DNA of 64,000 bases from assembly GCA_964601275.1 (NCBI GenBank), contig CAZRMV010000007.1, positions 1 through 64,000 on the forward strand, given 5' to 3'. Below are positions 34,268-43,498 of this stretch, one piece after another (positions within the stretch are counted from its first letter, which is position 1; each line of letters opens with the position of its first letter). Under the pieces are notes generated by a model. It saw only the letters and a list, made by a program, of their open reading frames with translations. It was not told where the DNA came from and made no database searches. The position numbers and the translations under genes were made by a program. The stretch is from JAOZPE01 sp964601275. Lineage in GTDB: Bacteria > Krumholzibacteriota > Krumholzibacteriia > JAJRXK01.

Positions 34268-36223
34268 GTGGTCCCGTCTTCTGCTTCCATCGGGTGGAAT
34301 GGATCCTCCGTCCCGAAGGATCCGGCACCCGGACCGTGGCATCGTTTCCCCCGACCCATCGTGGCCGGTTCCACCGTGGGCGGCGGTCCCGAGGGGATCC
34401 GGGGCGCTGTGCGGGTCGCTGAGGAACCCCCGGAATACTCGGTCCCTCCCGCACCCGCACCCCCGACCCCGACGGACACCGAAGTGCCGGGGGCAACTCC
34501 AGCCGCGGAATCGTCCCGGACGGCCCGCGAACTCTTCGCCCCGTTCCGCAATGCCGAGCGGCGCGTGCAGTTGAGGATCTGCCTGGCCGCAGCTCATCTC
34601 TTGGCCTGCGACGCGCCCCGCTGGCTCGGACACTCCCAGAACGACTACATCCGCGCCCGACTGGGCCTGCCCCCGGCCACCTTCCGCACCTGGGTACGGC
34701 AAGGACGCTACCTCGCCTACCATCGACGGCTCATTCCCCGGGTGCGTGAGGGGCAGGTCACCCTGTCGGAGATCGACGCCTGGGCCCGGGGAGTCGCCCG
34801 GCTGGAGAAGGCCGACTCCGAACATCCAACCAGGGGTCCGGACCGTGGCCCCTCCGGAGGGGAGGAGTCACCCTACCGACGGGTCCGTTTCCGGGTCCCC
34901 CTCCCCGCGGCGGCCTACCTCGAGGAGACCTTCCGCCTCGCCCGGGCCCTGCTGGGGTACGAGGCCCCCGACGACGAGTGCCTGGAGGTCATCGTGGCCG
35001 AGGCCTGCAGCGAACTCACCCCGACCGTCGGGGTCGAGGATGCCCACCGGCGGTTTCCCCAGGAAACCCGCCCCGTCCGCCGCCGCACCGCGGCGTCTTC
35101 CCCGGCCCTGCCTCCTTCCCCGGTGCCTCCGATGGGTCCGGTGGCCCAGCGCCGTCGGGCCCACCGGCTGCACCGCATCGTCCTGCGCCTGCTGCAGCGC
35201 CGCCGCACCCTCCGGGTACGCCAGGAAGACCAGCTCCTGCACTTCCTCCACGAAGGCATTCCCCAGCGCTGCGGCTTCTCCTCCTTCGAACGCTTCTGCA
35301 GCGAACTGCTCGATCTGCCTCCCTCCACCGTCTGGGACCGCGTGGCCCGGGCCCGCCAGCGCCAGCGAAACCATCCCCTGGCCCAAGCCCGCGCCCAGGG
35401 GCGTCTCACCACCATCCAGTGCGATCTGCTCCAGCGTCTCCAGAAACGGGCCCATCTGGCCCCGTCCGACCTGCCCGCCTGGGTGGACTACGCCCAGCGG
35501 CACACCGTTCGCCGCCTGCGGGAGGCCTGCGACTGGGCCCAGGCCCAGAGCGCGATCGACCACCGCAGATGGTCCCTGGACCACTGCCCGCCCCCGACCG
35601 GCGAGCAACTCCGAACCTTCAACCGCCCCCTGGAGGAGATCCTCCGCCACAGCGAGCCCGAGGACCTCTTCCTCTGGGACCGCGCCCCCCGGGTGAGCCT
35701 GAGCTGGGTGATCGCCCCGGAGATCCACGACCTCCTGGTGCAGGCCATGGCCACCCTCCAGGACCACCAGCGCCGCCGGCAGCTCCGGGAAGGACTGCTG
35801 CCCCGGCGGGATCCTCCCTGGCTGCTGTTGTGCCGCCTCTTCCACCGCACCCGGCGGACCTGGGCCCTCCATCACGACACCGCCCCGCGACGCCGCCGGC
35901 AGATCTTCACCCGCACGGGATGGCGCTGCGCCGCTCCCGAGTGCACCCGCCGCCGGAACCTGCACGCCCACCACATCCGACCCCGCGCGCGGGGAGGCGG
36001 AGACGAACTGGAGAACCTCGTCCCCCTGTACGCCTTCCATCACCTGCAGGGAGTCCACCAGGGCGTCGTGCAGGTCCAGGGCCGCCTCGACCCCCACGGC
36101 CAGGGACTCCGATGGCGCATGGGCATCGACGAACACGGCCGCGCCGAGATCTCCTACCGCGATGAATGTGTGGAAACAGGACGCCCGGAGAATCCGCTCC
36201 CTGGCGGGGAGCCTCAGGCGTGA
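34268..36223 (+). CDS. HNH endonuclease-domain protein
   Basis: About 651 aa. The HNH domain is at the C-terminus: FTRTGWRCAAPECTRRRNLH, then AHHIRPRARGGGDELENLVP and YAFHHLQGVHQG, giving a Cys-containing loop, the HH pair and N-x-V-P-x-Y...HH of His-Me nucleases. The first ~70 residues are proline-rich and disordered; the middle ~450 residues are arginine- and leucine-rich helices (SQNDYIRARLGLPPATFRTW, DYAQRHTVRRLREACDWAQA) of the DUF222-like type found beside HNH domains, perhaps binding DNA. Multicopy HNH proteins of this layout are often mobile or selfish; I infer nothing more. Start GTG 34268 was chosen on the AGGAG site and promoter. The end overlaps the convergent STAS gene by 10 bases. 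Confidence 0.75.
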   Translation: MVPSSASIGWNGSSVPKDPAPGPWHRFPRPIVAGSTVGGGPEGIRGAVRVAEEPPEYSVPPAPAPPTPTDTEVPGATPAAESSRTARELFAPFRNAERRVQLRICLAAAHLLACDAPRWLGHSQNDYIRARLGLPPATFRTWVRQGRYLAYHRRLIPRVREGQVTLSEIDAWARGVARLEKADSEHPTRGPDRGPSGGEESPYRRVRFRVPLPAAAYLEETFRLARALLGYEAPDDECLEVIVAEACSELTPTVGVEDAHRRFPQETRPVRRRTAASSPALPPSPVPPMGPVAQRRRAHRLHRIVLRLLQRRRTLRVRQEDQLLHFLHEGIPQRCGFSSFERFCSELLDLPPSTVWDRVARARQRQRNHPLAQARAQGRLTTIQCDLLQRLQKRAHLAPSDLPAWVDYAQRHTVRRLREACDWAQAQSAIDHRRWSLDHCPPPTGEQLRTFNRPLEEILRHSEPEDLFLWDRAPRVSLSWVIAPEIHDLLVQAMATLQDHQRRRQLREGLLPRRDPPWLLLCRLFHRTRRTWALHHDTAPRRRRQIFTRTGWRCAAPECTRRRNLHAHHIRPRARGGGDELENLVPLYAFHHLQGVHQGVVQVQGRLDPHGQGLRWRMGIDEHGRAEISYRDECVETGRPENPLPGGEPQA

Positions 36224-36567
36224 CCACCCTGGCGCAGAAAGTCCAACGCCGCCTCTTCCGTTTCGTAGACATGCCACGATCCGAGAACCCCCACCACCTT
36301 CATCAGGTCCTTGATGCGGTCGTTGGCTCCGATCAAAGCGATGCGCCCGCCCCTCTCCTCGACCAGGCGGTGGGCGAAGATGAGAAGTCCCAGTTGGGTG
36401 CTGTTGATCCAGGGCATGCGGGAAACATCGAAGAGGATGCGTCGAACTCCCTCCTCCAGGATGCTTTCGATCTGGGGACGGAAGAGCTTGCGCGAATAGT
36501 CTCCAGTACGCGCCGGGGAAAGCTCGAGAACGGTGACATCACCGACCTGACGCTGCTGGATCTGCAT
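36214..36567 (-). CDS. STAS-domain anti-sigma factor antagonist
   Basis: 117 aa, a single STAS domain. It resembles SpoIIAA-type antagonists: MQIQQRQVGDVTVLELSPAR, RRILFDVSRMPWINSTQLGL (the phosphorylatable Ser/Thr of the INSTQLG loop is conserved), then HRLVEERGGRIALIGAN and VVGVLGSWHVYETEEAALDF. It would bind an anti-sigma kinase when unphosphorylated; no kinase or phosphatase gene is adjacent. The ATG at 36565-36567 is preferred over an upstream GTG. The phosphoesterase gene ends 37 bases upstream and both point left, so they may be co-transcribed. Confidence 0.85.
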   Translation of the reverse strand: MQIQQRQVGDVTVLELSPARTGDYSRKLFRPQIESILEEGVRRILFDVSRMPWINSTQLGLLIFAHRLVEERGGRIALIGANDRIKDLMKVVGVLGSWHVYETEEAALDFLRQGGHA

Positions 36568-36603
36568 GGTTCTCACTTTCGTCGAAGCCCTTCTTCGCGC
36601 CCT

Positions 36604-37458
36604 CTACAGGAACTCCCGGGTCGCCGTTTCCGGATGCTCAGTATCGAATCGTATGAGGGCCAGCTCGGGGCCATCGTGAGCGCCTCCCAGGCACAGCGTC
36701 ATCCCCAGTCGATCGCGCCAGTCCCCCATGATGCGCGCCGACTCATGGACGTGACCATGGAGGCTCAACCTGGGCTGTTTCCTCTCGAGGAATCGACGCA
36801 CGGCGATCGAACCCACGTGGAGGTCGAGAGGAACATGATCCAACATCTTACCATCCACCCCCGCCCGGTCCAGCTTCGTTTCATGGGGAGGTCCATGGAA
36901 CAGGAACACCGCATCTTCGACGATGTCTTCTCCGGCCAGACGTTCCAGATCCTCCTGGATCGTCCGGTGGCGAGCCTCCCGCGCTTCGTCCGGGGAAAGA
37001 TGCCTTCCTTCCTCCGGAGAGATACATCCCACCGGGGTGAACCGGGACACGTCATATCGTTCCCAATCCTTCCGGGTGAAAGGCGTCGGAGGGACATAGG
37101 CGTAGCCGTAGAAGGGAATCCCTTCGATGTCCACCCGGCGACCGTGGAGGTGGATCCACAGCTCTTCCCGTTCGAACGCCTCGATCTCGGGAACCGCCCC
37201 TTTGCCGTCATCGTTTCCCAGGATCAACAGGACCTTGGGAAATGCGCTTTCCAGCTTGCGTCGCAGGGAAAGGAAACCGTGGGCCAGGACCTCATCGACC
37301 CAGGACCTCGACGAATCGGTGGGAATCGAGAAGGCATGGGGAAGAAGATCTCCCCCCAGCAGCACCACCTCGGGAGGATCCTCCAGGAGCGCGGTGAACA
37401 GCGACTCGTAGCGGCGTGGCATCCCGTGCAGGTCGGTGACGAAGACACACCGCGGCAT
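36604..37458 (-). CDS. calcineurin-like metallophosphoesterase
   Basis: 284 aa. It has the full binuclear-metal set: D9 and H11 (VFVTDLHG), GGDLL, GND(D)GKG, FHGPPHETKLD and the C-terminal LHGHVHESAR (GHxH). The family hydrolyses phosphomonoesters or diesters, and this YfcE/MJ0936-like size and lack of a signal peptide suggest a cytoplasmic, possibly nucleotide- or cyclic-nucleotide-directed enzyme. The substrate is not known. It is next to the STAS gene on the same strand and 58 bases from the subtilase gene upstream. Confidence 0.85.
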   Translation of the reverse strand: MPRCVFVTDLHGMPRRYESLFTALLEDPPEVVLLGGDLLPHAFSIPTDSSRSWVDEVLAHGFLSLRRKLESAFPKVLLILGNDDGKGAVPEIEAFEREELWIHLHGRRVDIEGIPFYGYAYVPPTPFTRKDWERYDVSRFTPVGCISPEEGRHLSPDEAREARHRTIQEDLERLAGEDIVEDAVFLFHGPPHETKLDRAGVDGKMLDHVPLDLHVGSIAVRRFLERKQPRLSLHGHVHESARIMGDWRDRLGMTLCLGGAHDGPELALIRFDTEHPETATREFL

Positions 37459-37516
37459 GGGTCCCTCTCTTTCTCGACGCCCGCTCGCGGCGAGCGCCGG
37501 CGTCGGTCACCCGCGA

Positions 37517-40093
37517 TCACTTCAGCAAGGTCACCTTCCGGGCGGCCTCTCTTCCGTTCTCTCGTACCCGCACGAGATAGATCCCGCTGGAGACGGCGTT
37601 TCCCCGGCTGTCGCGGCCATCCCAACGCACCTGCGCCGGCCCTTCCGACTGCACTCCGGCAAAGAGGGTATCCACCACCCGCCCACGCAGGTCCAGGATC
37701 TCCACCACGACCCTTCCGCTCTCGGGCAATTCGTAGTGGATCACCGTCGAGGGATTGAACGGGTTGGGGACATTCGCGCGCACCACCACCCCGCGACCGG
37801 CAACCGGAGGCGTCGAAGGGACTCCGGTCGGCGACCACAGGATGCTGCCGATCACGTTCAGTTTTCCCGCTCCCCAGGTGTCGTTGGGGACGGTTCCGGT
37901 GAAGGCGTCGGCGACCGCTCCTTCGCGCAACAGTTGCCGCATCTGTCCGGAGTCGAGACTCGGATCCCATTGCTTCAAGAGGGTGGCTGCGCCCGCCACG
38001 TGGGGAGTGGCGGCGCTGGTGCCCCCGAAGGAACCATAGCCTCCCGGCACGCCTCCGTCGGACTGGTTGCGCCGGCCGGTGTAGGTGGTGCTGCCCGGCG
38101 CGGCCACATCCACGATCGATCGGCCGTCGACCCGCTTGCCACGTCCGCTGAAGGAATTGATCCCCAGGTTCTGGGGGCTGTAGGCGGCCACGGTGATCGA
38201 GGAATCGGCGGTGCCTGGCCAGGTCACCGTGCCGGTGGTCAGGGCGTTCTGCCAGCGAGCGCGGGCGAACCATCCGGAGAGGTTGTCCCAGCTCATGGCG
38301 TTCAAGTGGATCGATGCACTTCCGTTCTGGAGCCGGATCGCGACAAAACGCCAGGTGCCGTCGAGAGCCTTCGTTCCGGCCGGACCCGGAACGACCGCTT
38401 CCAGGCGGAAGTCCACCCGCGCCGTCGAACGCGGACTGAGATCGTCCGCGGTGTAGATGTTGAAGTTTCCCGCGGTGACCGTGCTGCCCGCACCGCCAAG
38501 GGTCACGCGTTCCCCGGTGGGGGTGATGCAATCGATCTGCACCTCACCCGTCGCCCCGGGATTCCAATAGAAGTCTCCCCACACCACCCCAACGTCCGTA
38601 CCGGTGGGGGAGGCCACGTTCAACACCGCCTCGACGCTGTCCCCGAGCGCGGCACCCAGGTCCCCTTCCCAGTGCATTCCCCCGGTCGCGAGGTTCCCCG
38701 CCGCCGCCACGTGGATCGTTCCCTGCGCGGCGAGTTCGTTCATGAGCACCTCGACGTTCGAGGAGCCATCCAGGAATTCCCAGATCCACTCCCCGTCCTC
38801 GTACACGAAGATCTGCGCTCCCTCCGCGGCGGCCCAGGTCATGCGCACGTCGATGGGGGTGACGAAGGGGTGCTCGGGGAAATACCCCAGATTGCAGTAG
38901 ATCATGTCGGCACCCGGGGCGAAGCCCGCAAAGCGCCGTCCCTTCTCTCCGCCGAGGAGGATGCTTCCCACGTTCGTCCCGTGACCGAAGGTATCTCCTT
39001 CGTTGTCGATGAGATCGACCCCGAGGCGCCGGACGGTGTCGTTGCGTTCCCAGATCGCCTTCACCTTGCAGGTGGAAAGCATGGTCAGCGTTTCCCCCGG
39101 TTGCAGCACGTGATCGCCGTTCTCGTCGTTGGCCCGCAGGAAGGGCTCGCCGAAGCACGGGTCGCTGTCGCTGAAGGCCGGCGATCCGAAGTCGCGCACT
39201 CCGTTCTCATCGAGGTCCTGGTAGAGATGATCGACATCGGTCTGGAATCCGGGATCGAGACCGGGCGCGTTTCCCGGCGCTTCCCACCATCCCAGACGTT
39301 CCCCGAAGTCGACCAGGCCGTTGTGGTTCACGTCGACCGCGTCTCCCGGGCTGAGTCCCCCGCTCAGGTCGGCGTCGATCCACGAGTACACCCCGCCGTC
39401 GCCGTGCCAGAAGTCCGGGTGCTGGAGATCCACCCCGGTATCCATGTCCGCCAACAGCACGCCCCGTCCGTCGAGGAAGTTCCCGCTGCGGTCGATGGCG
39501 TTCCACGCCTCGTCGACTCCGCTCATCGAACGGGTCTGGTACAAGGGGGGAACGCGACGGGGACGCCACGAGCTCTCCATCCGCAGGATTCCCTGCACCT
39601 GGGCGAGCCGGTCGAGAGCGCCCAGGGGAGCTTTCAGGGGAATGACCGTCCTCCCGCCCAGGATCGGGCCGGCCGGTCCCGAGACGACGCCCGGTCGGAG
39701 CGACCCGGCGGGACCCCTTGCCCCGGTAGACGCGTTTCCGGGGCCGGGCCGGATCGGGGTCTTGGGCGCCGGGTAGAACCTGGCGCCGGCCCGCGCCAAT
39801 GCCGCCAACTGGTCCAGTGAAGGGGGTTGTTCAAAACGGACGGTCATCGGCACGAGGCTCTGCGTGCCTCCCGCGAGCTTGCCCGCAACGGCCTGTCCCC
39901 GCAGAAAACGGAGTTCGGCGGCCAGGCGGGGTGCGCGTTCCGCCGCACGGACCGGTGACGGCGCCGCAAAGATCACCGCGGCAAGCACGGCCGCGAGTGG
40001 GAGGAGGCCCGGGAGCCACGAAACCGCAGGGGAGAACGACGAGAGTGCGGGGGAGGAAGCAGGCGATGGGTGATCGGGAGTGGACGGGAGCAT
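37517..40093 (-). CDS. secreted S8 subtilisin-like protease with EF-hand loops and FlgD-like C-terminus
   Basis: 858 aa. The signal peptide lies within the first 50 residues (LLPLAAVLAAVIFAAPSPVRA), then an inhibitor-like propeptide (about 55-180). The catalytic triad is D218 (LLADMDTGVD), H371 (DTFGHGTNVGS) and S693 (GGTSAATPHVAG). Between Asp and His are four EF-hand-like calcium loops: DADLSGGLSPGD (240-251), DVNHNGLVDFGE (254-265), DLDENGVRDFGS (293-304) and DENGDHVLQPGE (323-334). A ~160-residue insert sits between the H and S blocks (490-650). The last ~85 residues are an FlgD-Ig/secretion module (NVPNPFNPSTVIHYELPESG, SSGIYLVRVREN). The start is the ATG at 40091-40093. It is expected to be exported and calcium-stabilised. 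Confidence 0.9.
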   Translation of the reverse strand: MLPSTPDHPSPASSPALSSFSPAVSWLPGLLPLAAVLAAVIFAAPSPVRAAERAPRLAAELRFLRGQAVAGKLAGGTQSLVPMTVRFEQPPSLDQLAALARAGARFYPAPKTPIRPGPGNASTGARGPAGSLRPGVVSGPAGPILGGRTVIPLKAPLGALDRLAQVQGILRMESSWRPRRVPPLYQTRSMSGVDEAWNAIDRSGNFLDGRGVLLADMDTGVDLQHPDFWHGDGGVYSWIDADLSGGLSPGDAVDVNHNGLVDFGERLGWWEAPGNAPGLDPGFQTDVDHLYQDLDENGVRDFGSPAFSDSDPCFGEPFLRANDENGDHVLQPGETLTMLSTCKVKAIWERNDTVRRLGVDLIDNEGDTFGHGTNVGSILLGGEKGRRFAGFAPGADMIYCNLGYFPEHPFVTPIDVRMTWAAAEGAQIFVYEDGEWIWEFLDGSSNVEVLMNELAAQGTIHVAAAGNLATGGMHWEGDLGAALGDSVEAVLNVASPTGTDVGVVWGDFYWNPGATGEVQIDCITPTGERVTLGGAGSTVTAGNFNIYTADDLSPRSTARVDFRLEAVVPGPAGTKALDGTWRFVAIRLQNGSASIHLNAMSWDNLSGWFARARWQNALTTGTVTWPGTADSSITVAAYSPQNLGINSFSGRGKRVDGRSIVDVAAPGSTTYTGRRNQSDGGVPGGYGSFGGTSAATPHVAGAATLLKQWDPSLDSGQMRQLLREGAVADAFTGTVPNDTWGAGKLNVIGSILWSPTGVPSTPPVAGRGVVVRANVPNPFNPSTVIHYELPESGRVVVEILDLRGRVVDTLFAGVQSEGPAQVRWDGRDSRGNAVSSGIYLVRVRENGREAARKVTLLK

Positions 40094-40295
40094 CTCGGAA
40101 CTTCCTTCCGGCGATGAAGGCGAGGGGGGACGATTCACTTCTTGAAGATACTTCACCGGCCCGGAAACATTCCACCCGGCTTCTGGTCCACGGGCCGAGG
40201 CAGTGCTACCCTTCCCCGCTGGCGATTCCTCTTCTCTCCACCCATTCCACCTTCTCCTCGGGGTCCTCCGAGGGCCCAAGGAGAAGGCAGGGGCC

Positions 40296-41156
40296 ATGAT
40301 CATGGACAACGCCTTGGCGAAGACCTTCCGCATGATCAAGATCGAGCACACGGTCTTCGCCCTGCCCTTCGCCCTGATCTCGATGCTGGTGGCGGCTGGA
40401 GGCTGGCCCTCCTGGAGGGTGGTCTTCTGGATCGTCGTGGCCATGGTCGGGGCCCGCAGCGCGGCGATGGCGTTCAACCGCCTCGCCGATCACCGTTTCG
40501 ACGCCCGCAATCCCCGCACCGCCGAACGGGAGCTGCCCCGGGGGGAACTCCGTCGCGGCCCGGTCTGGATCTTCACCGCGGCCATGTCCCTGGTGCTCGT
40601 GGTGGCGGCATGGCAGCTCAATCCCCTCTGTCTCCAGCTCTCCCCCGTCGCCCTGGCGATCGTCTTCTTCTATTCACTCTCGAAGCGGTTCACCGCCCTG
40701 GCCCACTTCTTCCTGGGCCTGGGCCTGGCCACCGCGCCCATCGGGGCCTGGCTGGCGGTGCGGGGCGCCTTCGCCCCCTTTCCCCTCTGGCTGGGCGCCG
40801 GGGTGCTGTTCTGGGTGGCGGGCTTCGACATCATCTACGGCTGCCAGGATACCGAGTTCGACCGCACCGAAGGCCTGCACAGCGTGAGCGCCGCCCTGGG
40901 CGATCGCGGTGCCCTCAGGGTGGCTCGGATCTGCCACGCCATCACGGTCCTGCTCTTCGCGCGCGCCGGAGCCTCCGAGGCCCTGGGATGGCCCTGGACG
41001 ATCGGGGTCCTGGTGGTGGCCGCCCTCCTGGCCTACGAACACTGGCTGGTGCGCGGAGGCGATCTGCGCCGCATCGACCGGGCCTTCTTCCAGGTGAACT
41101 CCTGGGTGGGGATGGTCTTTCTCGTCTTCGCCGTCATGGCTCTCCTGCTGGGCTAG
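40296..41156 (+). CDS. UbiA-family prenyltransferase (MqnP-like)
   Basis: 286 aa, about eight transmembrane helices. The two aspartate-rich prenyl-diphosphate motifs are clear: NRLADHRFDARNPRTAER (N61, D65, D69) and YGCQDTEFDRTEGLHSV. NRIADxxxDxxNxRTxxR with ARSxAMxFNR upstream is the signature of 4-hydroxybenzoate octaprenyltransferase-like/MqnP enzymes. Given mqnA 4 kb away, it probably prenylates 1,4-dihydroxy-6-naphthoate in the futalosine pathway, but UbiA-type substrate specificity cannot be read from sequence. A start at 40302 is equally possible. Its 3-prime end is overlapped in antisense by the apparent extension of the next gene. Confidence 0.85.
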   Translation: MIMDNALAKTFRMIKIEHTVFALPFALISMLVAAGGWPSWRVVFWIVVAMVGARSAAMAFNRLADHRFDARNPRTAERELPRGELRRGPVWIFTAAMSLVLVVAAWQLNPLCLQLSPVALAIVFFYSLSKRFTALAHFFLGLGLATAPIGAWLAVRGAFAPFPLWLGAGVLFWVAGFDIIYGCQDTEFDRTEGLHSVSAALGDRGALRVARICHAITVLLFARAGASEALGWPWTIGVLVVAALLAYEHWLVRGGDLRRIDRAFFQVNSWVGMVFLVFAVMALLLG

Positions 41157-43181
41157 GCGAGGGAACCCCTTCGGCCGGCTCGGGGGGGTGGAGATGAGCA
41201 AGGTACGGATGGGAAGGGCCCGCAGCGTGGGGTCGAGTTCGTTGCCCGGGTACCGCCCGCTGAACTCGAAGTCGAGCTCGACCGCCCCGGGGCCTACCGA
41301 GACCGGGATCTCCCAGGAGAAGGTCTTCCAGGCCCAGGAGGGGCCGGAGAGCTCGAAGGCGGCGATGGCCTTCCCGCCGCAGCGGACCACGCAGTGCTGC
41401 ACTCCGCTCAAACCCTCGAAGGAAGCGGCTTCCAGTTCCACGCGGCATCCGGCGGCGGGAGCCGGGATGAGCAGGGCCGCGGTGCTTTCGATGGCCCACC
41501 GGCCCCACGGTTCCTCCCGCCCCCAACCCGAGAGATAGCGGATCGGTTCGTGCCGCAAGGTGATGGTCTCCACCACGACGCGCTCGGCGCCGAGGCGAAG
41601 TCTCCGGCTCCGCCGGGCCGAGGGATGGTTGCGGACCGCCTGGACGAGATTGAGTTTCCAGGCGTTCCAGCGGGCATAGTCCTCGTCGCGCAACGGTGAT
41701 CCAGCTTGCAGCTCGATCTCCACCACCACTTCGGGCGATTCTCGCCGCACCCAACCGTCCACCAACTCCCGGTAGGCGGGATCGGGCGAGGGATCCAGTC
41801 CGGTCGACGAAAGCCGCCCGAGGTAGGGGAAGTCGATCTCCAGGTGAGCCCGCCGGGTGGGAGGGACCCGCCGCCACAGGATCTGCACCCATCCCGGACT
41901 GAACGCGTTGAAGGTTCCGATCACCCGGCATGATTCACGGGACCCGAGCTGTTTGCGGACGAATCGCGAGAGGGGGATCAAGCGCTCGGCGTACGCCCCG
42001 AATTCACGCTCGAGATCCTCGCCGGTCGCCGAAGCGGACTGGAACAGCAGCAAGACGACCCCGGCCAGCGCGGCGCTGGCGATCAGTGCGGTGCCCCCGG
42101 CCCGCGCGACGCCCCCCACCGCGATCCGCGGCCAGCGGCTCCTGAGGCTTCCCAGGAGCTCCGCCCCTCCCAGGGATGCCAGGACGAGGATCCACACGAC
42201 CGCAGAGACGAGGTTGCGGTCCAGCAGGTAGGGATGCTTCGCCAGGGCCGCCACGGTGACGGCCAAGTAGACCCCGATGCCGGCCACCAGGGGACGCCGA
42301 ACGCGCAGCAGCGTTCCCGCGGCCAGGACCAGCGCGGTCCCTGCCAGCCAGGGCGTGAGGAAGAAGCGCCCGGTGAACTCCTCCAGGTACCATCGCAGCC
42401 GCGCCGCGGAGGACCAGTCCGTCGAGTTCGCGCGGTTGCGGGCGAACGCGAGGAAGGAAGCCCAACCGTCCACCTGCAGAAAGAGGAAGGCGGTCCAGGA
42501 GGCCAGCGCCAGGATCGCCACCAGCAGCAGGGCCCGCGCCGCCCGCCGCTCGCCCGCGCGCCACCACCAGGCGGTCACTGCCAGCGCCGCGGGAATCAGG
42601 GGCAAGCCGACGTTGTACTTGGTCAGCAGGGTGGCGGTGATCAGGAAGTACGCGACCAGGGCAAGGCTGCGGCGGAAGGGGGATCCGACGGCCGCCAGTG
42701 CGAGGAGGGCGAACACGGCCAGGATCGCGGCGGGCAGGTCCACGAGGAAGGTTCCCGCCAGGGACAGCAGGCGCGGCGAGGCGGCCACAAGGAGCGCGGC
42801 GAGGAGAATCGCCGCGCCGCGGCCCCTGATCCGCGCAAGGCGCGCGGCCCATCCGACGCCGAGGAGCAGCATCCAGGGAGCCAGCACCCGGAACAGGAAG
42901 AGACTCGGCGCCGATTCCCCCGCCACGAGGATCCAACCGCCCAACAGGAGCGAATGACCCGGGGGATAGAGATCGTGATCGAGGAGGACGTGGGCCAGTT
43001 CGGCCGGCGATCCCTCCGCCAGCGCGTCCCGGAAGGCGAGTGCGCCCAGGTAGTGGTGGGACATGTCCCACGGCAGGGGGGTGTCCGGATCGAAGTGGGG
43101 CAGGGAGAAGGCCATGATGGAGGTGAGCAGGCCCATCCCCACCAGGAGTGCCGCCGCCGCTTTCCCGCTCGATCCGAGCAT
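40674..43181 (-). CDS. GT39/ArnT-like membrane glycosyltransferase, with suspect C-terminal extension
   Basis: 835 aa as read. Residues 1-~350 are a PMT/GT-C membrane domain with ~10 helices and an acidic first loop (LPHFDPDTPLPWDMSHHYLG, where the DxD/acid motif sits), plus YPPGHSLLLGGWILVAGE and LTKYNVGLPLIPAAL. A soluble ~330-residue tail follows, ending naturally near GRYPGNELDPTLRALPIRTL. The frame then runs on for another ~165 residues antisense to the UbiA gene, giving a Gln/Gly/Pro-rich, non-protein-like sequence. If one G is missing from the G7 run at 41182-41188, the frame would instead stop at 41134 (ending PSPSPAGEP). I therefore think the last ~165 residues are not real. The start is the ATG at 43179-43181. 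Confidence 0.7.
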   Translation of the reverse strand: MLGSSGKAAAALLVGMGLLTSIMAFSLPHFDPDTPLPWDMSHHYLGALAFRDALAEGSPAELAHVLLDHDLYPPGHSLLLGGWILVAGESAPSLFLFRVLAPWMLLLGVGWAARLARIRGRGAAILLAALLVAASPRLLSLAGTFLVDLPAAILAVFALLALAAVGSPFRRSLALVAYFLITATLLTKYNVGLPLIPAALAVTAWWWRAGERRAARALLLVAILALASWTAFLFLQVDGWASFLAFARNRANSTDWSSAARLRWYLEEFTGRFFLTPWLAGTALVLAAGTLLRVRRPLVAGIGVYLAVTVAALAKHPYLLDRNLVSAVVWILVLASLGGAELLGSLRSRWPRIAVGGVARAGGTALIASAALAGVVLLLFQSASATGEDLEREFGAYAERLIPLSRFVRKQLGSRESCRVIGTFNAFSPGWVQILWRRVPPTRRAHLEIDFPYLGRLSSTGLDPSPDPAYRELVDGWVRRESPEVVVEIELQAGSPLRDEDYARWNAWKLNLVQAVRNHPSARRSRRLRLGAERVVVETITLRHEPIRYLSGWGREEPWGRWAIESTAALLIPAPAAGCRVELEAASFEGLSGVQHCVVRCGGKAIAAFELSGPSWAWKTFSWEIPVSVGPGAVELDFEFSGRYPGNELDPTLRALPIRTLLISTPPSRPKGFPRLAQQESHDGEDEKDHPHPGVHLEEGPVDAAQIASAHQPVFVGQEGGHHQDPDRPGPSQGLGGSGAREEQDRDGVADPSHPEGTAIAQGGAHAVQAFGAVELGILAAVDDVEARHPEQHPGAQPEGKGGEGAPHRQPGPDGRGGQAQAQEEVGQGGEPLRE

Positions 43182-43498
43182 CGTTCCGTCCCTGGGAGCC
43201 GCGTTTCCCCAGGGATCCTCCCGGAAGGGCCCCTCGGGGTCTTCCGGGGAGGGTCCGTCGGGTCCTCCAAGGGAGGACCCGCCCCCCCAGCTTCCGGTGA
43301 TCCGCCTTCCCTGTCGAGGCATTCCTTCCCCTGCCTGTCCCGCACCTGGCTCCCCGATGGGGCGGGCTGGCCTCCCACGGCGGCTTGGACTACACTGCCC
43401 GGCACCGCCGTGCCGCGTTGCGCGCTCCACCATGGACCCCTCGCCGGCCGATCGGAATCCCCCGCCGTCGATCGTGGCCTTTCCCGGGAGATCGTGTC
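43182..43498. other. divergent region between the GT39-like and MqnE-like genes
   Basis: 317 bases, very G+C-rich, with long open frames in both directions that look like shadows. No promoter or hairpin convinced me. An alternative start for the MqnE-like gene at 43385 lies here but yields a basic, unconserved-looking N-terminus. Confidence 0.4.

Noticed and set aside
37436..39820. 794-codon open frame antisense to the subtilase
   Set aside because: The catalytic triad and signal peptide are on the minus strand; the plus-strand frame is a shadow.
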